A stretch of 64,000 nucleotides of DNA from Rhyacophila brunnea (GCA_022495005.1 JAGYXB010001854.1:372001-436000), one strand, 5' to 3'. Shown: positions 33,001 to 45,960, counted from the stretch's first letter. Program-made: numbers and translations. Notes: generated from the sequence alone by a model not told the origin.

Positions 33001-36000
33001 GTCACGCCGTGCACGCTTTAAGAGACAAAATATTATTCAGCCCGCCAACACTATGGCAGTGAAATCATTTGTGTTTGCGGCACTCTCCTATTTGAAGTTA
33101 TAAACTACGCGCAAAACTTGTTTGATGCGAATTTGTCGTACGTACACACTTGCACTCACGGTCGGCTCACCAAATGCTCAAAATATGATGATAGATAATT
33201 TTTCTAAATTACTGGCTAAATCAATCAGCAATTCGATGTAAACTATATATTTCTGTGAAATATTTTGAATACTTTTTGTTTGTGTAAAAAGAACTGCTGT
33301 GATTTTTAGCAAACAATATATTATAATATTTTAACCGATAAATTACATGGAATTCGAGTATTTAATATTTTACGTATATCTAAATTTGTATTGTGCTTGT
33401 ATTCTTTTTGATATTTTAGTATATTTATCTAAATTAAAAAATACAATTTTCTTTGTTATACTAAGCTGCTTTTTAGTTAAGAAAATCATGAAAAGTAATA
33501 CCAGCCAATAGTTCTCCTTTATACACAAAGCATAATGGTACTTTGAAAACAGAAAATAAGCAAATACAGGCAGGATCGGGTTGCTTTGAAAATAGTATAA
33601 AAAAATATGCTGCAATGCATTCATTGGCTAAAACAATGCGCCTGAAAAATCACGGTATTTTTTTCAAGGAACATTCATAAAAAATATCATGCAGTATACG
33701 CGTATTGCGTTCTTCATAATGAATTAATGTTTAGTACTGCATTAAGAATTTGTTTTTGAAGAATTCTAGCTGATAGAAAATATCACGGTCATGATTCTCA
33801 GTCATGACAAAGAAAGAACATTTAATTTTAACCTTGTTGAATTTATTTGAAATATTATAAACTCATTTCAATTACTATTATACCTAGATTTATTTCGAAT
33901 AAATAACTTTTTGTGGAAACAGTATTTAATGAAAGATAATTAATTCCTATGCACACGCGAGGGATTGTGTAGATTTATCCGTGGAATAATCGCGTTGAAA
34001 TATTAATAAAAAGATCTATGTCATGCGTATACTTGAGTAAAGGAGCCTTTTCATGATGTAAATAAGTAACTTCGTAGGTATTATAAATCAGAATCTATTC
34101 GATTATTGTTTGCTTTCAGTATCTTTTATTAATTCCACCTCGTTAGTTGCCAATGATTCTGATATTCAGATACTTCATTATAGCAAATATTCCAGTCTCT
34201 AAGAGTCGTCAGATAGCATGTCGATATCTTTCTTCCAGATCCTCTATTGTATCTATGACACATTTATTTAAAGATAAAATGAAGATATATATAATATATA
34301 TATAAATTAATGTGATACATCTTCAAGTTTAGGTTAATTTGAACAAAATAAGGTTTTTAAATTGGGTATTTATATCTATATTTTAATACTTTTTTTTAAT
34401 TTTAACATTTTTAATAATTATCTTTCCAACTAATATAGAGTAAGCGCGAATACACTTAAAATTCAAATACTTCAAAAAAATTGGTCGATATTATGAGATT
34501 ATGGTTTCCAACCTTTTCCTAGTCGAGACACCCTTGTATTATAGCCAAATAACCTGCAATCCATTGTGACATTTAAAAAGGCATTTTAATAGAGTGGAAA
34601 AAACACAGTAAAAACAACCAGACAAAACATCTTAAACATCTTCACACTTTTACGCTCAAAGATCAAGCGAAATAGCATCTTTACTATGACTGCACAGCAA
34701 AGGAGGTTTGGCTATGGCGATGGAATTCTTGCATTGAATCTTAATTGAACGCGTTTTGTGATTACATGAGTTACTAAGGGCTGACATGTTAGTTTACGAA
34801 CTCGACTACTTCTAAAGCGGTCATGCCAGAACAACGCTATAATTCGGTAAAGACATCGTTTCTTAAATTTTAAAAGTCAAGACCACTGAACATTATTTAT
34901 AAGATTTCAGTCCCACAACTATACAGAACCGCATGTACATATTGCATATACATATTTAACAAGCAGCATTATGTCCTGATAGAATACAGCCTTCGCGCAA
35001 CTTTAAATCGCTTGAATGTAGTCCCCGCCATGTCTGTGTCGATTACAAGTTCACAACACGATTCTACACGATGGCAGAGCACGAACGGCTAATAATTCAG
35101 TTGGCCCTGGGTTAATGCCCCGAGATAACATCCATTTCTTGTACAAACAAAAATCTGTTAATACAACAATCAATCACACTGTATAGGCGCATATGGCCCT
35201 CATAGAACCTAACATGAAGATTTAATATAATGTATAATAAAATCTAGCTGTTTGTTTAACGTAATAAAATAATATTTTAATAAAAATTTTCAACCCTTTT
35301 TCTATGCGTAAGGCACCTTAAGATGTCCAGGTTTTCTACTGTACAAGTATCGGTAGGTAACAAAAACAAAATTCTTGCAGAAGTTTACGAGTATCGAATA
35401 TCATCAAAACAGTATCTTTATACTTACCGTGTATTATAAAATTTCAATTTGTATTTCGCTAATGATTTTATGGCCGCAAAAATACAGAGTTTCATTAAAA
35501 ATTAACCAAAAGTGATAACTTAATTCAACACTGAAGAAGCTTTAACGTAAGCTGGTATAAGTGGCGCGTATACTTGTAACAATACCGAGAGCTTTTAAGC
35601 TTATCCCAGTTATAAACTCGCAAGGAAATAGAAGCGTTAATGACTTTTCAAACGACTCCGCCATTATTTTGCAAGAAAGAGAGCTTAATGATACTTTTAA
35701 TGAAACGTTATTACTTTAAGCTTTACTTACAACACCTGGATATTTGTTTTCACTGTGCTTTTATTATTACTCGGATATGCCTTGTGTAACAAATAACGGT
35801 CCATTATATCAGATTAATAACATACATTTTGTATTTTACGTTATGCATACAGCGATTAATTTTGTGTTAGATAAAATAGATCCTACAAATATGAATAAAC
35901 ATTACGAATTTTAATGATTGCTATTTTTTAATATAAGTACTTTTAATAAAAATATACAATATGCCAATTTGTTTTAATATCTATTGAAAAGAGGTTTTAG

Positions 36001-36187
36001 CTCAAATTGGTAAGCCTAGAAGCCAGAAAATGAAACTGAAAAATCGTATGACAAAGAAAGCAGTTGCCTCCATGCCAGGCTTGATAAAACAAGGTTATTT
36101 TACCTTACTAAAAATATTTAGAACATACAAATAATATATTATATCAAATATATTATTGATGAAAACGCTTGCAACTTGAGCATGCAT
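33001..36187. other. No gene seen
   Basis: A somewhat GC-richer patch lies at 33000-33180. Near 34504, TGGTTTCCAACCTTTTCC resembles a hAT terminus, but no partner end was found. No coding frame was recognised. Confidence 0.35.
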
Positions 36188-36545
36188 CAGTGACGTCCCG
36201 TGAGGGTAGGCAGATTGAGCGTCGCTTGGGGGCGGCACTTACTCGAAGGGCGGCAAATCGAGGAGAATCATTTGGTATATATAGAAATAGCTACGTATAC
36301 TGAGTACCTACTTAATAACGACGATATCTTTCCTTTTAAAAAATCAGCTTACTGGTTGGAAACAAAATGTATTAATTAACATAAAAGGTTTAACAGGTCT
36401 GTATTTTTTTGTCGGGTTCGTGATTTCTAGTTTACTTCCGTTGCCTTTCGATGTCCTTGGTGACCAGAAACGACACGAGCACGGATTATAAAAAATATTA
36501 TATAAAAAGTAGGGCGGCATTATGGCCCTGCGCTGACGCATCACT
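36188..36545 (+). mobile_element. CAGTGACGTCCC element, copy 1 (hAT-like MITE)
   Basis: The left end reads CAGTGACGTCCCGTGAGGG and continues with GCGTCGCTTGGGGGCGGCA. The right end, read on the minus strand, starts CAGTGATGCGTCAGCGCAGG. CAGTG termini suit a hAT element. The inverted relative at 39358-39847 shares the first 100 bp almost exactly and the last 60 bp more loosely. No coding capacity. Confidence 0.65.
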
Positions 36546-38995
36546 GACGATCGGTTAAACGGCATGCATCAATAGAACAATCCTAACAATATTTGACGGA
36601 TAAAAATGTACACGTTTCAATTACAATTATTAAGCTGGAACAAGTTTTTATCACGGGCCCAATTAGCCATACAGACTTGATATCAACTGAGGCCCAATTT
36701 GAGGCATTTGAGAAATTTGCAGCTTCGCACGGAAACCAGGTTAATCGGGTTGGTTTTGATTTCTCCTTAGAGTAATCATCAAATAATTCAAATCTTGATA
36801 TTAAGTATGCGTATACAGATGACACTTAAGGTTCAAATACACTATGATCATGTGCTGTGAAAAAAATGGAGCCCCACCAATTCAGTAGTACTGGGCTATT
36901 AGCCTATAGTAAATCTGACCCTTAAGCTGTAAGTACATTACAATCACGTCACGTACTATCACATGCCGGTATAGCAACAAATTTAATTTTTGGTTTCGTT
37001 ATTCGGCAGAATATTTTGAATGATCACTATCTCTATCAATTGAAAGAGAGTGTATTTTGTATTATTATGCATTATTCATACTAATTTCAATTAATTTTAA
37101 CAGTTTCTACGTGTGTGTACGTTAAAATAATTTGCAATATTTATCCATAGATAATATTTTGAACAGAAGCCAATCAGACGACCATAGATAATAAACGTAA
37201 ACAACAGACATATATAATATTTTAATAGAAAATCCACAGAGAAAACCCAGAACTAAAAACTAAGAACGACGCAAGTCGCTTAGGCCTTATAAATATTAAG
37301 CGTTATATTATAAATATTAGGCGTTATAAATTAGGCGATATAAATAAAAAAGATTTCAAGTTATACACATTTATGTTTTTATAAAAATCGAAGTTTTTTT
37401 TAAATAAATATAATAAATATTAAAACGATGAATTAGTCAAAAATCTACACGGTAAAAAAAGAAAACTTAATGAACTAAATTTTAATAATAAATATGACCA
37501 TAAATATAATTTTGACTTTAAAAAAATCTTTTTAATGTTTTCAGATACGTATTTATTAGTTAATACAGTTGAAATTATAAATTATCAAAAAAATGTCTCA
37601 AATTGCATGCTTCGTATTTTTTCGGTAGGTGCCTCTGCTGGTATTAGGATCCACACGCTGCATGGTTGTTACATCAGTCCCGTACGGTTTTGTATCTGGA
37701 TAGCAGAGTGAGCACGTATTTTTTTCTTTCAGAGTTTATATGCTTCAATAGAATATTCTGCCGCAAAAAATACATTCCAATTTATTTTAGTAAAAATTCA
37801 ATTATAAAAAAATATATTGACGACACCACACTAAAATACATACATCAGTAAAACACGACGTACAGAATCCAATGGTTAAAGCTTCAGGTCCCATTCAATT
37901 TGTTTCTTTTTAATGTGTACGTTTTTGATCAATGAATAATTAATAATGGCTACAATCTTTTCAAATCAAAATTCATTCAAATTAAATTTTGTTTATTTGT
38001 CATCTAAATAAAAAAAAGTTTAATTGAAAATTTACCAAGCGGTGCGACAACATCGGTAAATCTCTACAGACTAATAAAATGTTACCATTATGACAAATTA
38101 TCAAATAGTATTGCGTAGTACGTATTCATAAAATACCGTAGCACCAGCGTAGCAGCGTAGACGCTTCATTTCTCCACGTCCGGTAATGTTCACATTCACT
38201 CGCCACCCGATTCAATCAGTTTACCAACTCGATTTGGGCAAATTCAATTTTCCACCCCAATACGTTTGTCATTCTCCTGTGTGATGCGCTGCATATTTTC
38301 CGTATATTTTGACAATACATGTTATCAGCGGAAACCAGTCTACAGCTTTTTTGTATAGTCACAAAACGGTTAAGAATTGTTTCATTTATCTAGAACTCTA
38401 GAATACTTTGCACTATGATTTTTTAAAGTACACATTTAGGCACTGTATCCATACCACAGTGGAGAAGACTTAATAACACGATATTATTTAAAACTTCCTT
38501 TATTACAAATATTTTATTAATATCCGTATTTAAAAAATAACTTTATTATTTTATATTCCACAAAAAAATATAATTTCTAAACGACATGTCTTTCTAATTA
38601 TATATTATAAATTGATTGTTGACTAGGTCAATCAGGCGGCACGTAACAATAATAATTTTTCTAATACGAGCTATAACACAAACACCATCAAACAAAGGCT
38701 TTAACTAATTTGGTACATTTCACGCGTACAACACAAACAAACGATGACACATGTATTGTAAAAAATACATAACACAAAGTTTAAGCCTGAAGCTATTGGG
38801 ATAATAACCTGCCATATTTATATCGATGTAATTTTTTAAGCAAATCCATTTATTTTCCGCGCTAAATTCGATGCTAAAGTAGAATCGCAGTTAGACATTA
38901 TTTGTTTTATCTATTTTAATGCAAGATTTCTTTTTTTAGTCACCTACCATAGTCTACTTACACCATTTGCTATTGTCATACCATAAATATTATAT
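36546..38995. other. No gene seen
   Basis: A 60-codon frame at 36593-36775 has a protein-like look but is preceded by a stop with no splice signal between, so it is not called. A GC-richer patch lies at 38130-38340 without a frame. Confidence 0.35.
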
Positions 38996-39245
38996 CATCA
39001 CCATCATCAGCCTGAATCTATTCACTGCTGGATGAAGGCCTCTTCAAGCTGCTTCCACTTCTCTTGATCCTGTGCGTTGCGTTGCCACGTACTTCCGCAG
39101 AACTTTATCATTTCATCGATTTAGCGGCCTCTAGGTCTACCTTGCGGACGTTTTGTACTTCTTGGATACCACTGGATGACTAGATTTGTCCAACGATTGT
39201 CTCTTCTTTGGGCTATGTGTCCAGCCCATCTCCACTTAATAAACT
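38996..39245 (-). pseudogene. RTE-like LINE 3' fragment
   Basis: The plus strand starts ATCATCACCATCATCAGCCT and continues GGATGAAGGCCTC and TTGCCACGTACTTCCGC. This is the antisense of the same C-terminal coding and 3' end present at 52987-53446, about 75-80 percent similar by eye. Frames are broken. A target duplication was not found. Confidence 0.7.
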
Positions 39246-39357
39246 ATATTACATCGCTATTACATGATATATATTATAATAACATATACATATTAGAAAT
39301 GTCGTGGAAAAACCACAAAGTAAAAACACAGATGTAAAGTGATAGAAGTTTACAATC

Positions 39358-39847
39358 TGTGACTTTGCTGATGTCCCTAGACAAAATGCCGCCTCTAGGC
39401 AGCGCCAAAATGCCGCCTCATTTTTTATATAATATTTTTTATCATTCTTTTATGACTCCAATATCTAAGAAATGTATTGTATGGATACATTACTAACAAA
39501 ATATACAACACTAATACAAACGAAATTAAATTTAGATATAAAAAGCAAAATAAGCAATAAATATAATATAGGTAATAAAGTTAGACACCCAAATCACCAG
39601 AGTCTGAGGTTCTATTTCTGACACATTTGGTTTGTACCATATAGCAATACACAGAGTTATAATTTTCATACCCTTTTACTATGCTATTATTGTACAACAT
39701 GTAAACAAAATAATTTTAGCTATTCCTATTTAAAAGTATCATATTTCTATATACATATTCCAAATGATTCTCCTCGATTTGCCGCCCTTCGAGTAACTGC
39801 CGCCCCTAAGCGACGCTCAATCTGCTTACCCCCACGGGACGTCACTG
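39358..39847 (-). mobile_element. CAGTGACGTCCC element, copy 2 (inverted)
   Basis: Read on the minus strand it begins CAGTGACGTCCCGTGGGGG and matches copy 1 through GCGGCAAATCGAGGAGAATC. It ends with two GGCGGCATTTTG-type motifs and a weakened terminus. The nearest flanks share TTGCTGA, but this overlaps the decayed end, so a target duplication is uncertain. Confidence 0.6.
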
Positions 39848-40471
39848 TTGCTGACACTAAATGACAATAGAGTATTCAGGTAAGTATTCAAGGTCTGGCA
39901 AGTTCACACATTATTTTTTCAATGTACGTTTAAACTAAAATATACAATTGGCTAACATCATGTGAAATAAAAATCTGTTACGGAACCTCTTCGTGAGACG
40001 GCCGAGATTCACAAATAGAATTGTGAAGCAATTTTTATTTAAATAATGTATAATATGAAAATCATGCTTAAAGTAGGGGTACACATTTTTGTTAAGATAC
40101 CAAACAAACGAGTAAAATTCTAGCATGCAAAATGCTTAGCCATAATTATGAGCTGGTATCACTGTATAATGATTTTTTTAACGGTTACCTACTCCCCGAG
40201 CATCGCGTCAAGCACATTGGTATTTCAATAGTTAGGCAATATCACGTTGCATATTCTTATATGTCAGTCCTAAAAAGTTGTCGACTTAAATCATGGATTA
40301 TAAGTTTATTGTTCGCTCAATATGTGGTGCGAATAGAGTGTGAGTCAAGAACAAAGCTAACATATATCACAACTAGGGATTGCAATACCGGTATTTCAAA
40401 ACCGGTATTCTAATATTTATCAATACCGAAATACCGGTTTTAAAAATTCAAAATACCGGAATTTTCATGTA

Positions 40472-41760
40472 CGAGGGTGGGTCAATAAGTCCTTAGAAAA
40501 GCCGACAGGTGGCGCGACTAGTACTGCAAGCGGTTTGTTTTCATGCAGCGGCACTACCGATTCAGTATGCTGCGAAGTTTCAATCAGATTGGTCAGGTTG
40601 TTGTGTGTTTCTCGTACATTTTAAAAAAAAATTTGCTTGTTTACAAAAATGGAGAAAATTGAGTTTAGAGCTGTTATTAAACATTTTAATATAAAAGGGT
40701 TAACAGCAAAGGAAATAAAAAATGAGTTGGATTTAGTTCACGGCATATCTGCTCCTTCACTTGCAACTGTTTATAACTGGTTAAATGAATTTAAACATGG
40801 TCGTACATCAACAAAGGATGAACCACGCTCAGGACGTCCTGTAGAGGTGACTACACCAGAAATGATCAATAAAATCCACGATATGGTGTTAAGTGACCGA
40901 AGATTAAAGTTGAGTGAGATAATTGAGGTTACAGGGATCTCAAAAGGTAGCGTCATTTCTATTTTGCATGACAAATTGGGCATGAAAAATATTTCTGCAA
41001 GATGGGTGCCGCGTTTGCTCACAGTCGATAATAAACGCAGTAGGGTGGTGGCCTCTAAAGCCCTGTTGTCGCTCATGCAACGCAATCCGGATGAATTTTT
41101 TCGTCGCTTTGTGACTGTAGATGAAACATGGATACACCACTACTCCCGAGACGAAAGAACAGTCAAAGCAGTGGATTGCGAAAGGCGAACCATGTCCAAA
41201 GAAGGCGAAAACCGTAAAATCAGCTGGTAAGGTTATGGCTACTGTATTTTGGATGCACGTGGAATTATTTTCGTTGACTATTTGGAAAAAGGAAAAACAA
41301 TAACAGGGGATTATTATGCATTTTTATTGGACCAGCTAAAAAACAAAATTGAAGAAAAACGGCCTCATTTAAACAGGAAAAAAATCCTCTTTCATCAGGA
41401 CAGTGCCCGTGTTCACACATGTTTACGATCAATAGCTAAAATTGAAGAATTGAAGTTCGAATTGGTCGACCACCCACCGTATTCGCCAGATTTAGCCTCC
41501 AGTGACTTTTTCCTTTTCCCAAACTTAAAAAAATGGCTAAGTGGACAACGTTTTTTTTCAAATGAAGAAGTCATCGATCGGACAAATGCTTATTTTGAGG
41601 ACCTTTCGAAAACTTATTTTTCTGACGGTTTAAAAAATATTGAGAAACGTCTAACCAAGTGTATTGAGCTCCAAGGAGATTATGTTGAGAAATAAAAAAA
41701 AAATACAAAAATAAAAACTGTTTTAATGCTTTTTTCTAAGGAATTATTGACCCACCCTCG
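40472..41760 (+). mobile_element. mariner element, copy 2, nested in the hAT element
   Basis: It has the same terminal repeats as the copy at 6429 and lies between TA dinucleotides at 40470-40471 and 41761-41762. Confidence 0.95.
40649..41695 (+). pseudogene. mariner transposase, broken by frameshifts (copy 2)
   Basis: The start at 40649 gives MEKIEFRAVIKHFN, the cleanest N-terminus of the three copies. The DNA-binding half is open through ARWVPRLLTVDNKR and VTVDETWIHHY. A 2-bp deletion near 41143 (TACTCCCGAG where the other copies have TATACTCCCGAG) and a 1-bp deletion near 41250 (TTTTGGATG for TTTTGGGATG) put the C-terminal half, including LFHQDSARVHT and SPDLASSDFFLF, into another frame. 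The second and third catalytic Asp residues are present, 34 residues apart, so this is a DD34D enzyme. APSD has become ASSD. No functional protein is expected. Confidence 0.93.
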
Positions 41761-42376
41761 TATTAAGAAGGCACATATGTTTTCGTTTTTCAAAATGAAT
41801 TATAAGTTATGTGCTATTAAAATGCAAATATATTGAGTGAATCCAACAGAGGTGAAAAAATAATAAAACAAATTTCATCAAATATATTTATATAAGTAAT
41901 TGTCGCGATGAATTATCATAATATTATTTCGAAATATAAAACATCCGTGACAAAAATGTTCAATTATTCTATAATTATTATTGATGACTGCACAAGCGTT
42001 GAATTTAAGAAGCTTTTCCTGCTTTATTTGCACTTGATGAACTTTTGGGGGCTTTAGTTAAAATTATCAATATATTTGTAAAAAATCACTAGTTCTACAA
42101 TAATTAATTATGATCAATATATATTTTTAAATGTTTACATAATAAATGTAGGTATGTAGGTTTTTGCTATAAAATGATGTTTTAAAAAGATTTTAATAGC
42201 TATATTTATTGATTAACACCTACTTCTGTTTTTTTGAATGTTTAAGAAATACCAGTATTCAATAAGAAATATCGAAAAACCGGTATTAACATTTTCATTT
42301 GGTATTGGAATCCCTAATCATAACCAGTGGCAGCCGGTGGTCTTCAAAATAGCATTTTCTGGTAGTGCGCAATGGT

Positions 42377-42670
42377 TTACCTTATATACCCAGCATTGGA
42401 GCATAGGGCAAGCACAAGTTCACGCCACTTCCCTCGGTTCAACGCCAACTCTTGCGCCTCTCGTGTCAGACCTGCAGCACGTAGGTCGCTTTTGTAGCAC
42501 CGCTGCAGGGTGAGAGAGGGCAGGCCATGGCAACGGAACCCTTGAGACTGTGCCATAAGGGTATGCAGTGTCACACTCTTTGGCGGCATCAGGAACACTT
42601 GTCCTAGCCACGTAAAGGTCGTAAAGCGTCTCTCCATGATTACCTTTATCACCGAAGGCTGCCGTGTCAA
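42377..42670 (-). pseudogene. LINE ORF2 C-terminal fragment
   Basis: A 97-codon frame on the minus strand has TFTWLGQVFLMPPKSVTLHT, then QGFRCHGLPSLTLQRC and REAQELALNRGKWRELVLAL. The arrangement WLG.V..M, an arginine-rich linker, then A..R..WR..V.AL is the usual end of a LINE reverse transcriptase protein. It differs from the RTE-like tails at 14.6, 53 and 58 kb and from the 20-kb fragment, so a further LINE family is represented. No catalytic region remains. Confidence 0.6.
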
Positions 42671-42789
42671 TAAGCTAAGATAATATCTTAGTGTAAAAAG
42701 ACCGAAACGTTGAACTTCTCAGAAGGTAAATTAAATATGTCTTTGTTTATTTATTATATTTCTTAAAAAGAGTTTTTAAACAGTTCAAA

Positions 42790-43028
42790 TGATTTAACTG
42801 TCAATTCATGGTGGAACTGCATTGTATTGTTGTTTTTATTTAATAAAACGCAATTTTTTATGGTACTTATTCCACTTTTAATTATTATATTAGGACCGGT
42901 TTTGTCCACTTCAGTGGGACATTTTCGACTCATTCCCACTGAAGCGGACGAAACCAGTCCTAATATATTAATTAAAAGTGGAATAAGTACTACAAAAAAT
43001 TGCGTTTTATTAAATAAAAACAACAATA
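42790..43028. mobile_element. Near-perfect palindromic foldback element
   Basis: Arms of about 95 bp (42825-42920 and 42934-43028) are almost identical reverse complements, sharing TTTAATAAAACGCAATTTTT, GTACTTATTCCACTTTTAAT and CGCTTCAGTGGGA-type sequence around a 13-bp loop. The left arm extends outwards to AACTGTCAATTCATGGTGGA. The right arm stops at 43028, where family A sequence begins. The open frames on both strands here mirror each other and are artefacts of the palindrome. Confidence 0.88.
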
Positions 43029-43735
43029 AATGTATACCTAATTGCAAGTTATGTGCAACTGTGAAGCAACTTGTTTACCTTACCTATTCCACATGTAATT
43101 TTGGTAGATAAATATTAATTCTTACATCTAATTAAGTTCTGAAAAAACTGAACGAAAATTTATCACAAGTAGACAAAGAAAACAAATTAAAAAAAATGTT
43201 AGGGAACTAAAGTTGTTCTGATAGGTTTTAAATTCGTAAAAATCAATAAAAATAATTATAAGATAAAAAGAACTTTTTATATACAACGTTTTTAATTTTT
43301 CTGTTGAATCATACAAACTTGACAATTCTATGTATTAATAATTTAGGACAAATAAGGCAATTGTCAACAAATCATTTTATTTGCTATTTTGCAACAAACA
43401 AACAAATATAGAATACTGAAATGTCATTTTGATTTCCATAGTAACGCACGTATATATTAATAATTAAGTTGCTAGAACCACCCCCTTAGCAACTAATAAT
43501 AGTGGATTGGATTACGGATTTCTTCCCAAATAACTTTTCATACAAAACAGAATTAACTGAAAATGAATTCAATTCTACTTAAAGATGGCTAAAAGTATTA
43601 AAAGAATGCATTGGCATCGTGTTCTGATATATTCTAAAAGTTTAGAATGTCTAGCTAGTCGGAAAGTTAGTTAAAAATCGATTGCTAGATTTGTACCGGA
43701 CAAATAAGAATACGACCTAAGAAAAACGTTGCAAT
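43029..43735 (+). repeat. Interspersed repeat family A, copy 4 (long form)
   Basis: It extends the family at its left by about 240 bp (CCTAATTGCAAGTTATGTGC, GTGAAGCAACTTGTTTACCT, TTGGTAGATAAATATTAATT) before reaching the common core. It is about 700 bp, matched in inverted orientation by 45030-45755. Confidence 0.85.
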
Positions 43736-44104
43736 AATAATAATAATAATAAAATACAAGGGAAAGACAGAAAAAAGTAGGTAGGTAACGAAATTAGAAA
43801 CACACCAAACAGTTAAGTGTCTGAATTATAATGTCACGGATCCCCGGTTCAATGTGTATTTTGACCTAGAGTACGACCTAATAGGTTGTCCGATTCTCCT
43901 AAAAATAATAATTTATTAATACGACCTTTACTTTGTGGAAGCCCATAATATTATGATTTTCTTAGGATCGAACATTGTAAAATAAATATATAAAATTCTG
44001 AATGATTTAAAAGTAGGTTAGCAAGTATCAAATTGATTGGTCGTACTGGTAAGTGTCAAATCGTACCTAAAAATTACTAATCTTATTTGATACCAATGCT
44101 ATAC
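43736..44104 (+). repeat. (AAT)n run and second, partial family A left section
   Basis: After an AATAATAATAATAAT run, ATACAAGGGAAAGACAGAAA and later TATAAAATTCTGAATGATT with AAAAGTAGGTTAG match the far-left section of the inverted copy at 45840-45960. A second, more diverged copy therefore follows copy 4 head to tail. Confidence 0.5.
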
Positions 44105-45029
44105 GGACATCTCTTTCCGGTACGATAGCTTACACAAAATGAAATTTATCTATGAATAAATTACTTTAATCAGTTTTATTCATTTTGTTTTAATTTCTTC
44201 ACCAGCTAAAGTCGACGATTTCTGAAAGCTTGCGTGTTTTCAAAAGCAGATGAGTGACAAAACTAAATAATATAGCTACTCAACATAAATCTTTATTAAA
44301 AACTAAGCAATGTATTAAATTCTCCCGACCGACATTTCCACTAAAACTCTTCACAGATTAAGTGCTAGTAAAAGTTTTACTGCTCGCATACTGTAACCTT
44401 TATGCGGTCATATAGTCATACAAATTATACTTATACTACAACGCTATATTACTAATTATTACCGTACAGATGGGTGACAATGTAATCATCAAATTTAACC
44501 GTACATATCTGATAGGCACTGTACATCATTAGTTAGTTACTCTATGAATCTGAGCGCGTCATAATGGTGGACCCCAGTGATGCATGAGACATTCTCCTGC
44601 CTACCTTGTTAGGTAGTCTTGGTTGAGTTAGGAGATGGCAATTTACTCATAGAAACGACACCTTTGAGTGCATATTATTATAACATTATGATATTCATTA
44701 ACAGAATTGATCTGTCAATGTGGTTATCATCAATCCAATCATCATATTATTTTAATTCGTAACGTATATTTTCCGATAAATGTTTATATTATGTATGTAA
44801 CCATTTCCAATTTAAAACGCATATTTTGATATTTAATCATTTTATACAAGATTAAAAATAACAAATTAAGGTCGCAAATACTGCCACTTGCATACTCGTT
44901 TTATAAAAGATTAAAAAAAAACAAACGACTACCTATTCCATCTTTTGTCAGATACACACAAACTACGAGTATATTATTTATATTAATTTATTCTCTGGTG
45001 TTAAAAAGTCTCATTTTTAAAACAAATTT
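44105..45029. other. Spacer between inverted family A copies, no gene seen
   Basis: AT-rich sequence with no recognised element. Confidence 0.4.
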
Positions 45030-45960
45030 TTTACCACGTTTTCTTAGCTCGTATTCTTGTTTTTCCGGTGGTTGTTTATCCAGTACAAATTTTGCAATCA
45101 ATTTTTAACTAGCTTCCCGACTAGCTAGACATTTTAAACTTTTAGAATATATCATAACACGATGCCAATGCATTCTTTTAATACTTTTAGCCATCTTTAA
45201 GTAGAATTGAATTCATTTTCAGTTAATTCTGTTTTGTATGAAAAGTTATTTCAGAAGAAATCCGTAATCCAATTCACTATTATTGGTTGCTTAGGGGGTG
45301 GTCCTAGCAATTAAATTATTACTATATACGTGCGTTACTATGGAAATCAAAATGACATTGCAGTATTCTACATTAATTGTTTGTTTGTTGTAAAATAGCA
45401 AAAAAAATGATTTGTTGACGCCTTATTTGTTCTAATTTATTAATATATTAAATTGTCAAGTTGATATGATTCAACAGAAAAATTAAAAACGTTGTATATA
45501 AAAAGTTCTTTTTATCTTATAATTATTTTTATTAATTTTTACGAATTTAAAAACCTATCGGAACAACTTGAGTTCCCTAATATTTTTTTAAATTTCTTTT
45601 CTTTGTCTACTTATGATAAATTTTCATTCAATTTTTTCAGAACTTAATTAGATGAAAGAATTAATATTTATCTACCAAAATTGCATGTGGAGTAGGTAAA
45701 GTAAACAAGTTGCTTCACAGTTGCACATAACTTGCAATTAGGAATACATTTATGTTCATGGAGCATTGCAAACAGTAATATTCCAATTGTATTCAATTCA
45801 ATTTGATATTAATGTGTACGACTTGATACTGTCTTACGAGCACCTACTTTCTAACTTACTTTTGAAGCATTCGGAATTTTATATAAGTATATACGATATG
45901 CTTGTATTTTTAATTTACTTACCTAAATATTTTTTCTGTCTTTCCCTTGTATTCCGGTGA
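45030..45960 (-). repeat. Interspersed repeat family A, copy 5 (longest form)
   Basis: Read on the minus strand it starts CACCGGAATACAAGGGAAAG and ends CACCGGAAAAACAAG, then ACGAGCTAAGAAAACGTGG, about 930 bp. Its inner 700 bp is the reverse complement of copy 4. This is the best candidate for the full-length family member. Confidence 0.8.

Larger units (their letters stand above)
40374..42316. mobile_element. hAT-type non-autonomous element carrying a mariner
   Basis: The left terminus reads TAGGGATTGCAATACCGG. The right terminus, read on the minus strand, reads TAGGGATTCCAATACC. Flanks 40366-40373 (ATCACAAC) and 42317-42324 (ATCATAAC) form an 8-bp duplication with one mismatch, diagnostic of hAT. 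Subterminal ATACCGG/CCGGTAT motifs recur at both ends. Without the mariner the element is about 650 bp and has no coding frame. Confidence 0.85.

Noticed and set aside
36593..36775. 60-codon plus-strand frame with a plausible protein look
   Set aside because: A TAA lies just upstream with no AG acceptor before the frame, there is no ATG at its head, and no homologous copy or neighbouring exon was seen.
42763..43111. Two similar open frames of 94 codons on opposite strands
   Set aside because: They are mirror images produced by the palindrome; the same peptide pattern appears at 18030-18117 from the half copy.
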